Part shown: one piece after another, positions 44,816 to 54,700 of the stretch
Layout of the letters: each line of letters opens with the position of its first letter
How positions within the stretch are numbered: the first letter of the stretch is position 1
Assembly: GCA_014802105.1 (NCBI GenBank)
Contig: JAAVCX010000007.1
Location: 33,804 to 97,803 of the forward strand
Source: Bacteroides sp.
Lineage (GTDB): Bacteria; Bacteroidota; Bacteroidia; Bacteroidales; Muribaculaceae
Length of the DNA: 64,000 nucleotides
Reading direction: 5' to 3'
Notes under the pieces: generated by a model
The model's input: the letters and a program-made list of their open reading frames with translations, nothing else
What the model was told of the DNA's origin: nothing
Databases searched by the model: none
Translations under genes and position numbers: made by a program

Positions 44816-46942
44816 TTACCTGCGTTGGGTCTCTTTGATCATGCCGTGGCGGAAAGCATAGAGCAACTCGGAGAGTTCGTTGATCTGAGCTTCGAGTACA
44901 CGTCCTTTATCGGTGTCGCGCACACACTTGCGCCGGGTGGTCTGCTCTACCATTTTGGTGGAGCGAACGATGTCGGTGCCGTTGCTCACGGCTTCCTCTA
45001 CCGATGTGAATGGTTCGTGTTCCACAAGTTCGAAGTTACTGCTATGATAGATTAAGGTGTAGCCGGCTATACCGGTGGTCTTATGGTAGGCCTTGGCGAA
45101 ACCGCCGTCGATGACCATGAGTTTTCCATTGGCGCGGATAGGGCTTTCGCCTTTACCTGTCCTCACGGGCACATGACCGTTGATGATGTGACGGTCGGAG
45201 CCTTCGACTCCAAACTCATTGAGTATCATGTCACACACATCCTCGCGGTCGCGCAGTTTATAGTACCAGCCTTTTTCCTCTTTCCAGGCCTCGCGGTCGT
45301 CGATAAAGTAACGTTCGAAGGTGGTCATGCGATCCTTGTCGTAGAGAGGGGAGTCGGGCCCGCACCACAGATACCAATAATAATCCCGGGCATAATCGCG
45401 AGTGGAACGTGGAGTGTCGTCATTATAGACCGAGCGCAGGAGCATACCTATTTCAGAGAACAGTCTTCGGCCTTTGTATTTCTTGCCGTAGACTTCGACT
45501 TCACGCAGGGATCCGTCTTCATTGAGAGGCATGGAGGCATGGAAGAGCAGATTGCCGTTGTAGATGCCGTACATACATCCGTGGGAGAAGAGGCTGTCGA
45601 TATGACGTTTGAGGCCAGTGCTTACCGTGAATGAGTGATGGAGTTTATGTATCAGATGCTGCTCCTCGGCCGTGAGGGTATAGGGCGACGCCGGGTCGAT
45701 GGTCGGGAAATCGGTGTCGTTGAGCTGATAGATCTTTCCACCGATATTGATTGTCCCTTTGTCATAGTCGATCAGGTGGAGCATGCGCCGGTTGTCCATG
45801 CCCCATTCGGGATGGCTCTCGATCAGGGCTCCCTCGAGCTTGAACTGAATGATGGCTATCGCCTTGTGCATCTTGGCAAGCAGTCGCAGGGTCTTGTCGG
45901 AGTGAACGTTGTTTTCGTCGGTGATACGGGTCTGAAAACCTTTGCATCCCTTGTCGTCATAGGTCTCCATGGCAAAGGTGGCGAGTGGCAGAAGATTTAT
46001 GCCATAGCCGTCTTCGAGAGTGGTCAGGTTGCCGTAACGCAATGATACTCTCAACACATTGGCTATGCAGGCATCGTTGCCGGCCGCGGCTCCCATCCAC
46101 AGGATGTCATGGTTGCCCCACTGTATATCCCAGTCACGATAGTTGGCCAGGGTGTCCATGATGATATGTGCTCCCGGGCCGCGGTCATAGACATCGCCGA
46201 GTATGTGCAACTGGTCGATGGAGAGTCTCTGTATCACGTTACACAGCGAGATGATAAACGATTCGGCCTGTCCGGTAGAGATGATAGTCTCGATGATGCG
46301 GTTGAAATAAGCCTGCTTGTCATACTCTCCTCCGGCCTCGTGGAGAAGCTCCTCGATGATGTAGGCATATTCGCGGGGGAGCGCCTTGCGCACTTTGGAG
46401 CGCGTGTATTTGGACGAAACCGTGCGGCAGACGTTGATCAGTTTGTGAAGAGTCACGGTGTAGAAGTCGTCAAGATCATCGCGACGGCTCGAGCGAAGAG
46501 ACTGAAGTTTCTCCTCGGGATAATAAATGAGGGCACACAGCTGGCGTATCTCGCTGTCGAGCATGGTGTTGCCAAACAGATCGGTGACTTTGCGCTTGAT
46601 ATTGCCCGAGGCGTTCTTGAGAATGTGGCGGAAGGCCTCGTGTTCGCCGTGAAGGTCGGCAACAAAATGCTCGGTGCCCTTCGGGAGATTGAGTATAGCC
46701 TCGAGATTGATCACCTCGGTGCTTGCCGCTGATATATCGGGAAAAGTCTGTGACAGGAGTTCGAGGATGCGTCGGTCGGCTTCGACTTTACGGGCCATGG
46801 CGCTATTGTCTTTCCGACCGTTGTGATGGATGATTTCGGCCATCGGGATCGCCTGGCTGGTGATGTCTGACGAGCTGATTTCGGTCGCCGAAGTATCTTC
46901 GGGTATGGTGGATTCAGGTGATGATGCAGTGAAGTCGCTCAT
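44816..46942 (-). CDS. fbp: Fructose-1,6-bisphosphatase, class III
   Basis: A 708-aa cytoplasmic metallophosphatase of the Firmicutes/Bacteroidetes class III. HFVADLHGEHEAF and LHILGDVYDRGPGAH, then WGNHDILWMGAAAG, are calcineurin-like metal motifs; the C-terminal half with NGHVPVRTGKGESP and VIDGGFAKAYH is specific to this class. The first 35 residues are a Ser/Thr-rich polar stretch. ATG 46942 was kept. It catalyses the gluconeogenic step opposite to the adjacent PPi enzyme. Confidence 0.95.
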   Translation of the reverse strand: MSDFTASSPESTIPEDTSATEISSSDITSQAIPMAEIIHHNGRKDNSAMARKVEADRRILELLSQTFPDISAASTEVINLEAILNLPKGTEHFVADLHGEHEAFRHILKNASGNIKRKVTDLFGNTMLDSEIRQLCALIYYPEEKLQSLRSSRRDDLDDFYTVTLHKLINVCRTVSSKYTRSKVRKALPREYAYIIEELLHEAGGEYDKQAYFNRIIETIISTGQAESFIISLCNVIQRLSIDQLHILGDVYDRGPGAHIIMDTLANYRDWDIQWGNHDILWMGAAAGNDACIANVLRVSLRYGNLTTLEDGYGINLLPLATFAMETYDDKGCKGFQTRITDENNVHSDKTLRLLAKMHKAIAIIQFKLEGALIESHPEWGMDNRRMLHLIDYDKGTINIGGKIYQLNDTDFPTIDPASPYTLTAEEQHLIHKLHHSFTVSTGLKRHIDSLFSHGCMYGIYNGNLLFHASMPLNEDGSLREVEVYGKKYKGRRLFSEIGMLLRSVYNDDTPRSTRDYARDYYWYLWCGPDSPLYDKDRMTTFERYFIDDREAWKEEKGWYYKLRDREDVCDMILNEFGVEGSDRHIINGHVPVRTGKGESPIRANGKLMVIDGGFAKAYHKTTGIAGYTLIYHSSNFELVEHEPFTSVEEAVSNGTDIVRSTKMVEQTTRRKCVRDTDKGRVLEAQINELSELLYAFRHGMIKETQRR

Positions 46943-46974
46943 ATATTTTCCCTTTCAGGGTTTTGGTTTACTTG

Positions 46975-46982
46975 CAAAAGTA
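46975..46982 (-). promoter_or_regulatory. fbp: Probable -7 element TACTTTTG of fbp
   Basis: TACTTTTG on the - strand, 32 bases ahead of the fbp ATG. No convincing TTTG at the -33 position. Confidence 0.5.
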
Positions 46983-47093
46983 CGAATTATATTAGATATG
47001 TGGAAAAATTACATGGACAATTCAATTATAGTGACTAATTTTACGGAGCAAAAAAGTAAAGAGATAAAGCAACCGAAATTTAGTAAGAATACC

Positions 47094-48206
47094 ATGAAAA
47101 TTTTAAGATCGTTGCCCTGTTTAGTGGTAGCGGGACTATGTGTCAGTGGTCTCGCGGCAAGCGGGGCCGATAAGGTGCCGACCGAGGCCGATATGGGTGC
47201 CTACCTGATGGTCTATCATTCTGACTCTACACATTCTATCCACATGGCGTTGAGTCGCGACGGCTATACTTTCACGTCGCTTAACGAGGGGTCGCCGGTC
47301 ATTTCGGGCGACACTATCGCCTCCCAGCACGGGGTGAGAGATCTTCATATCTATCGCGATCCTCGCGACGGGTCTTTTCTGTTATGCGCCACTGATCTCC
47401 ACATCTATGCTCAGGAGCTCGGGCTTCGCGATTCGCTTTGGGAGCGGCCTAAAGAGCAGTTTGGCTGGGGCAACAATAAGGGAATAGTGCTCATGAAGTC
47501 GAGCAATCTGATCGACTGGAGCCATACCGAGGTGAAGTTTGACTCGATATATCCCGATGAGTGGAGCGATATAGGCTGTGCCTGGGCCCCCGAGAGTTTC
47601 TATGACGACACTTGCGGAGAGATGATGATTGCCCTGACCATGCGTCATGGCACTCAACCCGATCGGTTGCGCTATATTTACGTTGATTCGACCTATACCA
47701 GACCACTCTCGGCTCCTGCTCAGCTATTTGAGTATCCGCCGAGCGACTGTTCGGTGATCGACGGGTCATTAGCCAAGGTTGACTCCATGTATATACTCTC
47801 TTATTGTGTACATGATCGTGAGGGCGGAGGGCCGGGCATTAAAATGGCACGTTCAAGTGTCTCGCCGCGCGGCCCCTGGACATATATTGACCGTTGGGTT
47901 GATTTTGAACCGCGTTCATGTGAGGCTCCAAATCTCTGGAAGCGCATAGGGTCGCCCGAATGGGTGCTGGTCTATGATATTTTCTCCATCAAACCCCACA
48001 ATCTGGGATTTGTCTCTACTACCGACTTTGAGAATTTCAATTATCTCAAGCACTTTAACCGCGGAGTCATGAAGACCACCAATTTCACCTCGCCCAAACA
48101 TCCGGCCGTGATACATCTCACCCCGGCCGAGGCTGATGCTCTCGAGGGGTATTGGAATGTCAATCCGCGTCGATATGAGAAGCCTTCCAGTCATTCAACC
48201 ATTTGA
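47094..48206 (+). CDS. Secreted glycoside hydrolase family 43-like enzyme
   Basis: A 370-aa exported five-bladed beta-propeller protein, probably an arabinofuranosidase or xylosidase. Signal peptide MKILRSLPCLVVAGLCVSGL, then YLMVYHSDSTHSIHMALSRD, DLHIYRDPRDGSFLLCATDL (cut here) and CAWAPESFYDD, where Ala-Pro-Glu is the typical GH43 general-acid context. ATG 47094 was chosen because the longer frame overlaps the fbp promoter and start. It is followed directly by a GH10 xylanase gene, which fits arabinoxylan breakdown. Confidence 0.85.
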   Translation: MKILRSLPCLVVAGLCVSGLAASGADKVPTEADMGAYLMVYHSDSTHSIHMALSRDGYTFTSLNEGSPVISGDTIASQHGVRDLHIYRDPRDGSFLLCATDLHIYAQELGLRDSLWERPKEQFGWGNNKGIVLMKSSNLIDWSHTEVKFDSIYPDEWSDIGCAWAPESFYDDTCGEMMIALTMRHGTQPDRLRYIYVDSTYTRPLSAPAQLFEYPPSDCSVIDGSLAKVDSMYILSYCVHDREGGGPGIKMARSSVSPRGPWTYIDRWVDFEPRSCEAPNLWKRIGSPEWVLVYDIFSIKPHNLGFVSTTDFENFNYLKHFNRGVMKTTNFTSPKHPAVIHLTPAEADALEGYWNVNPRRYEKPSSHSTI

Positions 48207-48223
48207 AATATTATCGATCGAAT

Positions 48224-51200
48224 ATGAAAAAATCGTTGTGTGTCGTGGCCACGATAGCGTGGTCTTTAATGTCGGCAGGTGGCGCGGAACTCAAAGTGTG
48301 TGACTTTGAGGATTACGAGATAGGCCATGTTTTTAAAATATGGAATTTCTGGGGAAGTCTGTCAGAATCGACAGCCGTTGTTGAGACCGATCCGGCCAAT
48401 GCGTCCAATAAAGTGCTTCATGTCACTCTGAAAAATTGGAACGATTATATCGAATTTGATCTTGACGATGAACTTTCCGGGGCGTCGCTGACCGATCGGT
48501 ATGTGTCATTGTCGGCCGATATACGCCGTCATGCCGATGACCCGGTTGGCGAATGGAAAAATTTTGAGATAATCCTTGGCAGCGAAAAGCTTTATTCAGA
48601 GAATTTTCCTTCCTATGGTAAAGTGTCGGAGTGGAAAAATCACACTTATGACCTCTCGACTGTGTCAGAAGAAAACAACTCTGATAAATTGCGCCTTGGT
48701 TTTAACTCTGACGGCACTGATTATTACATAGATAATATCGTCCTTGACGGTTATGACATATATCCCGACGGAGAACTTAGATTTGGCACATGGAATACAT
48801 CGTCAAGCTATACCAATTATGATGCGTCAATAAAGATTCCCGAGGGAACTACACTCGATGTCTATACATCGCGCTACACTTACTGGATGTCTACTGTGAT
48901 AGGGTCGGGGTGTCTCAATATCCGCAGCGGAGGCGAGCGTTGCTATCTCGGTAATGAAAAGGGTGCCCAATATCCCGATTGGACGGGCTTTATCGGCGAT
49001 GTTCACGTCTATCCATGGACTGAGATCAGTGCTTCTAAGCCGGGCTTCTACGGTCTGATCATGACAGCCGGTGGAAAGAAGTTTGACTCAGATGACATCA
49101 AAGGGTCTATTTTAGATAAAAATTATACTCCGATTCTCGAGGATAACAAGGTGTTTATTCACAAGGGAGCCACCATGGCGGCCGAGGGTAGCACCAATGC
49201 ACGGGCATTCCGCTTCGGACGTCTTGAAACTGAGGCCGGATCCACTCTGATGGGCCATTACAAAAGCGGCTCCCAGAGAGTTTATTATATTGTAGGCCGT
49301 GACGGTTCTGATTCAGAATTGGCTGGAGATATTACACCTACCGGCTCGGCGGTAGTCGGTCTGGTTAAAGAGGGTCGCGGTACTTACCGTATCACCGGAA
49401 ACAACAATAATATTTCGGGTGTACTCTCGATTGTCGGAGGAAAAGTCTTGATAGACAATGATATTGAAGCTGCACGCACTTCGAGGTTATCAGGAGCTGT
49501 TGGACTCGGGTCAAATACGGCCGGTGTTATCGTCTATACCGGGGGTTGTGTGGGAGGCAACGGTCATATCTCGGCTCTCACCGATGTCTATGGACATCTC
49601 GAACCCGGAAGCACCATACCCGGAACTCTCACTATCGCTGATTTTGTCAAATCCAACACTCCTGATCTCAGGGTGCATCCGACCTCCCGTTTGATCTTCA
49701 AGATCTTAAGAGCCGGAGAGGCCGATTGTCTGTCAGTCTCGGGCAAGGTCGTTTTAGATGACCGTAAGGAGAGTCTTGAGGTTTCGGGCGAAATGCCTGT
49801 TATAGAGATCAAATTGCCCGTAGGTCATGATCTGAAGGAGGGCGACGAGTTTACGTTGCTCACAGCTTCGGGAGTCTCTGAAGGCTTGAATTTCAGAGTG
49901 CAGTATCCTAAGGCTTACAGTTGGAGTGTCGAGCAGAAACTTACTGACATTGGTTATGTTATCACGGCTAAGGTTATCTCGACCGATTATTCGGGCCAGG
50001 GCGACAAGGTTATAGAGGATGAGTATGGCGAGGAATCGCTCGACAATTCTGATTATATCATTGATTACACTAAGGATTACGATGATCCCGTTCCACTGAG
50101 AGTCTACGCTGAGCGTCTTGGTAAATCAATAGGTGTTGCCATTCCCTCCAGTCGTTTTGATCTTGCCAATCCTGCCGATCCGCGTTCGTCACTGGCTATA
50201 AAAGAGTTTAATCTTGTGGTTGCCGAAAACGAGATGAAGATCGACTGGACCGAGGGCTCTCAGGGCGAATTTTCTCTCAATGAAGCGGAAAAGCTCATTA
50301 ACTACGCCTCTGATAATCACATGGAGGTACGTGGTCACACTCTTGTGTGGCACTCTCAGGTACCCTCCTGGATCAGTTCCGACGGACGCAAGAATAATCA
50401 CAACTATACCCGTCAACAGCTTCTCGACATCATGAAAGGTCATATCGACGGTGTGGCCGGCGGTCTTAAAGGCAAGATACGCGAATGGGATGTGGTCAAC
50501 GAGGTACTTGACGATAATCAGAGCGTTGTGCGTGACAATCCTGAAGCTTTCAATCTGCGTGCCTCGGTGTGGAAAGCTGCTATCGGTGACGACTTTATAG
50601 CGCAGGCTTTCAGTATGGCCCGAGAGGCCGATCCTGATGCCAGACTTTATATCAACGATTATGGAGTGGAGTTCATGGGACAGCCCAAGGCCGAGGCTTA
50701 CTATAATCTTGTAAAGTCTCTCGTCGAAAAAGGTGTGAAGATCGACGGAGTCGGTCTGCAATGTCATATTTCGGTCGGCGAACTTAATGCCTCGCGTCTG
50801 GCCTCCAATATAGCCCGTTATAAGGACTTGGGACTTGATGTGGCGATTACCGAACTGGATATAGCTCAGGCCAATCCTTATGCTCCCGATGCTCAGAAGC
50901 GCCAGGCTGAGGAGTATTGTGCCGCGGTATATGCCGCGCTCTCTCAGTCCAACTGCCCTACTGTACTGATCTGGGGTCTCCGTGACACCGATTCATGGCG
51001 TGCCAACAATCCGTTGCTCTATGATGGAGATCTCAAGGCCAAGGAGGCCTACTACGGTGTCCATGCCGCCCTGCGCACTCTTGCCGGACAGTCGGGTGTC
51101 GAGCCTGTTGTCGTGGTCCCTGATGCCGATATTATCAGCATCGAGTGGTATAATCTTCAGGGGCAGCCTGTGTCATCGGGATCGACAGGTTTCCTGATCA

Positions 51201-51256
51201 AACGTATTGTCCGAGCCGACGGTAGTGCCGAGGCAATCAAAGTGCTCGTGAAATAA
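48224..51256 (+). CDS. Multidomain secreted GH10 endo-xylanase with beta-solenoid-like N-terminal part and T9SS-like C-terminal signal
   Basis: A 1010-aa enzyme. Signal peptide to about residue 21; residues 22-175 look like a carbohydrate-binding beta-sandwich (KVCDFEDYEIGHVFKIWNF, DNIVLDGYDI); residues about 180-590 are Gly-rich with an autotransporter-associated strand pattern (LVKEGRGTYRITGNNN, GVLSIVGGKVLIDN). The GH10 barrel follows from about 620: GHTLVWHSQVPSW, WDVVNEVLDD with acid/base Glu760, VAITELDIA with nucleophile Glu877. The end, WYNLQGQPVSSGS to KVLVK, resembles a type A T9SS sorting domain. ATG 48224 is preferred to the TTG at 48203, and the gene follows the GH43 gene by 17 bases. 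Confidence 0.9.
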   Translation: MKKSLCVVATIAWSLMSAGGAELKVCDFEDYEIGHVFKIWNFWGSLSESTAVVETDPANASNKVLHVTLKNWNDYIEFDLDDELSGASLTDRYVSLSADIRRHADDPVGEWKNFEIILGSEKLYSENFPSYGKVSEWKNHTYDLSTVSEENNSDKLRLGFNSDGTDYYIDNIVLDGYDIYPDGELRFGTWNTSSSYTNYDASIKIPEGTTLDVYTSRYTYWMSTVIGSGCLNIRSGGERCYLGNEKGAQYPDWTGFIGDVHVYPWTEISASKPGFYGLIMTAGGKKFDSDDIKGSILDKNYTPILEDNKVFIHKGATMAAEGSTNARAFRFGRLETEAGSTLMGHYKSGSQRVYYIVGRDGSDSELAGDITPTGSAVVGLVKEGRGTYRITGNNNNISGVLSIVGGKVLIDNDIEAARTSRLSGAVGLGSNTAGVIVYTGGCVGGNGHISALTDVYGHLEPGSTIPGTLTIADFVKSNTPDLRVHPTSRLIFKILRAGEADCLSVSGKVVLDDRKESLEVSGEMPVIEIKLPVGHDLKEGDEFTLLTASGVSEGLNFRVQYPKAYSWSVEQKLTDIGYVITAKVISTDYSGQGDKVIEDEYGEESLDNSDYIIDYTKDYDDPVPLRVYAERLGKSIGVAIPSSRFDLANPADPRSSLAIKEFNLVVAENEMKIDWTEGSQGEFSLNEAEKLINYASDNHMEVRGHTLVWHSQVPSWISSDGRKNNHNYTRQQLLDIMKGHIDGVAGGLKGKIREWDVVNEVLDDNQSVVRDNPEAFNLRASVWKAAIGDDFIAQAFSMAREADPDARLYINDYGVEFMGQPKAEAYYNLVKSLVEKGVKIDGVGLQCHISVGELNASRLASNIARYKDLGLDVAITELDIAQANPYAPDAQKRQAEEYCAAVYAALSQSNCPTVLIWGLRDTDSWRANNPLLYDGDLKAKEAYYGVHAALRTLAGQSGVEPVVVVPDADIISIEWYNLQGQPVSSGSTGFLIKRIVRADGSAEAIKVLVK

Positions 51257-51722
51257 CGTACACGTTTTTATCATATATACCTGGGGGTATACATGGGGGG
51301 CATAATCATGGATGTAGGGACATGGCGTGCCATGTCCGCCGATGTATGCAGATAATTATCATGTGCTTGCATTTGCGGACATGGCACGCCATGTCCCTAC
51401 ATTTGCTTTTTTGACACGTTGCCTTATCGTTGGTGCAGATCTGAATCGGAATAAATCTCACATTTCGAGGCTGTTTTTTTATCAACCTCTTAGTTTTATT
51501 TAGAGCTTGGCAGCTGCTAAAAATGAAATGACGGTCTCGGGGGGAGAGCCTTATACAACGGTTTCTGGTAAATGTGAAAAAAACGATCAGTCGAAATGGA
51601 GGTTATTTAACAGAAAATTAGTATCTTTGCGCGACCTTTTGCCGACTTGCCTCGAGAACAGTCGTGGTGATGGCTTAGGTTATTGACAATCAAGCTACTC
51701 TCTGAATATAATTATCTCATCT
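51257..51722. other. ileS: 466-base intergenic region before ileS
   Basis: Contains palindromic element C (51312-51402) and, nearer ileS, a TATCTTTG box at 51622-51629, about 93 bases ahead of the ileS ATG and likely its -7 element. I see no supported gene and no tRNA in this stretch. Confidence 0.6.
51312..51402. repeat. Palindromic element C, 28-base perfect inverted repeat
   Basis: The arms at 51312-51339 and 51375-51402 are exact reverse complements over 28 bases, with a 35-base centre. Each arm is itself nearly palindromic (GGACATGGC-GT-GCCATGTCC), so a cruciform or a double hairpin is possible. The arm shares AGGGACATGGCGTG with element B at 28600. Confidence 0.85.
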
Positions 51723-54700
51723 ATGGCCAAGAGATTTAAAGAATATGCAGGACTCGACCTGCACAAAGTCAATGAATCGGTGCTCGGGAAATGGGCTGCC
51801 GAGGATGTGTTTAACCGCACTATGTCGGAGCGCGAAGGTTGCCCGTCGTTTGTGTTCTTCGAGGGCCCACCCTCGGCAAACGGCCGCCCGGGTATACATC
51901 ATGTGCTCGCCCGCACTATCAAGGATATCTTCTGCCGCTACAAGACCATGCAGGGATTTCAGGTCAAGCGTAAGGCCGGTTGGGACACCCACGGTCTTCC
52001 CGTAGAGCTCGGCGTGGAAAAAAATCTCGGTATCACCAAGGAGGACATTGGCAAGAAGATCTCGGTTGACGAGTATAACGCCGCCTGTCGTCGCGAGGTG
52101 ATGAAATATACCGGCGAGTGGGAAGACCTCACCCGTCGCATGGGTTACTGGGTGGATATGCCCGGCGCGTATATCACCTACGACAACCGTTATATCGAGA
52201 CTGTCTGGTGGCTGCTCTCTCAGCTCTATGACAAAGATTATCTATATAAGGGCTACACTATCCAGCCTTATAGCCCGGCGGCAGGAACAGGCCTGAGCTC
52301 CCACGAGCTCAACCAGCCGGGATGTTACCGAGACGTGAAAGACACCACTTGTGTGGCTCAGTTTGCCCTCACTGATACTTCGCGCTCGGCCCTTAACGAC
52401 GAACAGCGTAAGGCTCTTGAGACCTGGGGCAAGCCCTATATGCTGGCCTGGACCACCACTCCCTGGACTCTGCCCTCCAATACCGCTCTTGCTGTCGGCC
52501 CTGAGATAGTCTATAACGTGGTGAGAACTTACAATCCTTATTCGGGTTCGCCTGTCACTGTCGTAGTGGCCGATGCCCGTATGGGAGCCTACTTCAATCC
52601 CAAGGCTGAGGGTATGGCCCTCGCTGACTTTGAGAAGGGTAGCAAGCTTATTCCTTATGAAGTTGTATTTCAGGTCAAGGGTTCCGACCTCGTCGGCATA
52701 GACTACGCTCAGCTGCTCCCCTGGGTAAATCCGGGCGAGGGTGCTTTCCGTGTGATTCCGGGCGATTATGTCACCACCGAGGATGGTACGGGTATTGTCC
52801 ATATAGCAGGTACTTTCGGTGCCGATGACCTCCGTGTGTCACGTCAGAGCGGTGTTCCTCCGCTTCATTTGATAGACCGCGACGGCAACATACGCCCTAT
52901 GGTCGATCTCACAGGCCGTTTCTATCGTCTGGAGGATCTCGATCCTGAGTTTGTAGCCAAGATGGTCGATGTCGAGGCTTATACCCCCTGGCAGGGCCGT
53001 TATGTCAAGAATGCCTATGATCCTGAAGCTACCGACGAGACCGAGACTCTCGATGTCGCCATCTGTATGGAGCTCAAACAGGCCGACAAGGTGTTCCGTA
53101 TCGAGAAACATACTCACAATTACCCCCACTGCTGGCGTACAGATAAGCCTGTGCTCTATTATCCTCTCGACAGTTGGTTTATCCGTACCACTGCTGTGCG
53201 CGAGCGTCTCATGGAGCTCAATCAGGGCATCAACTGGAAGCCTGCCTCTACCGGCTCGGGCCGTTTCGGCAAGTGGCTTGAGAACCTTCAGGACTGGAAC
53301 CTCTCGCGTAGCCGCTACTGGGGCACTCCGCTCCCGATCTGGCGCACCGAGGATGGCGCTGAGGAACTTTGCATCAGTTCGGTGGAGCAACTCTTTACAG
53401 AGATGGACCGTGCTGTCGAGGCCGGGTTCATGACCGAGAATCCCTGGCGCAAGGCCGGTTTTGTTCCCGGAGTCTATACAAAGGAAAATTATGATCTCAT
53501 AGACCTTCATCGTCCTTATGTCGATGATTTTGTGCTTGTGTCGGCTTCGGGCAAACCTATGTATCGTGAGAAAGATCTGATCGATGTGTGGTTTGACTCT
53601 GGCTCGATGCCATACGCTCAGATACACTATCCTTTTGAAAATAAGGAGGCCTTCGATAACAGAGAGGTCTATCCCGCCGACTTTATCGCCGAGGGAGTCG
53701 ATCAGACCCGCGGATGGTTCTTCACCTTGCACGCTATTGCAGGTATGCTCTTTGACTCCGTAGCCTATAAGGCAGTAGTGTCCAACGGACTTGTGCTCGA
53801 CAAGCATGGAAACAAGATGTCCAAGCGACTCGGCAATGCCGTCGATCCATTCGGTCAGATAGAGCGTTTTGGTGCCGACCCCGTGCGCTGGTACATGATC
53901 TCCAATTCATCTCCTTGGGATAACCTCAAGTATGATGAAAACGGTGTGGCCGAGACTTCGCGTAAGTTCTTCTCCACGCTCTACAACACCTATGGCTTCT
54001 TTGCCCTCTATGCCAATCTCGAAGGCTTTGATCCCTCAGAGGTAGAGATCCCCGTTTCAGAGCGTCCCGAGATAGACCGCTGGGTGCTTTCGCTGCTCAA
54101 TACACTCGTGGGCAATGTCACCGAGAGCCTCGATGATTATGAGCCTACACGTGCCGCCCGTGCCATAGGCGAGTTTGTCGACACTCTGTCCAACTGGTAT
54201 GTGCGCCTCAACCGCAAGCGTTTCTGGGCAGGCGACAAGGCTGCATGTCTCACTCTCTGGGAGTGTCTGGTAGCTCTGTCAAAACTCATAGCACCCTTTG
54301 CGCCTTTCTATGCCGACGAGCTTTATCGCTCTCTTACAGGTAGCGACGAGTCGGTTCACCTGGCCGCTTTCCCTAAATTCGATCCCTCTGTCTCGGCTCC
54401 CGAGCTCGAACGTCGCCAGCATCTGGCTCAGGATATTACATCCATGACCCTGGCTCTGCGCCGCAAAGTGAACATCAAGGTGCGTCAGCCTCTGAGCACC
54501 CTGATGGTGCCCGCTCTCGACGAGGAGATGCGTCATGCCCTCGAGGCTATCGCTCCTCTCGTCAAGGATGAGGTCAATGTCAAGGAACTCCGCATTGTCA
54601 GCGGCGGTGACAACATCATTGTCAAGCGTGCCCGTCCCGACTTCAAGAAGCTCGGCCCCAAGCATGGCAAGAACATGAAGGCTATCGCCGAGGCTATCAA

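Noticed and set aside
52839..53807. Long open frame (322 aa) opposite ileS
   Set aside because: It is a codon-bias shadow of ileS with no domain or start context.
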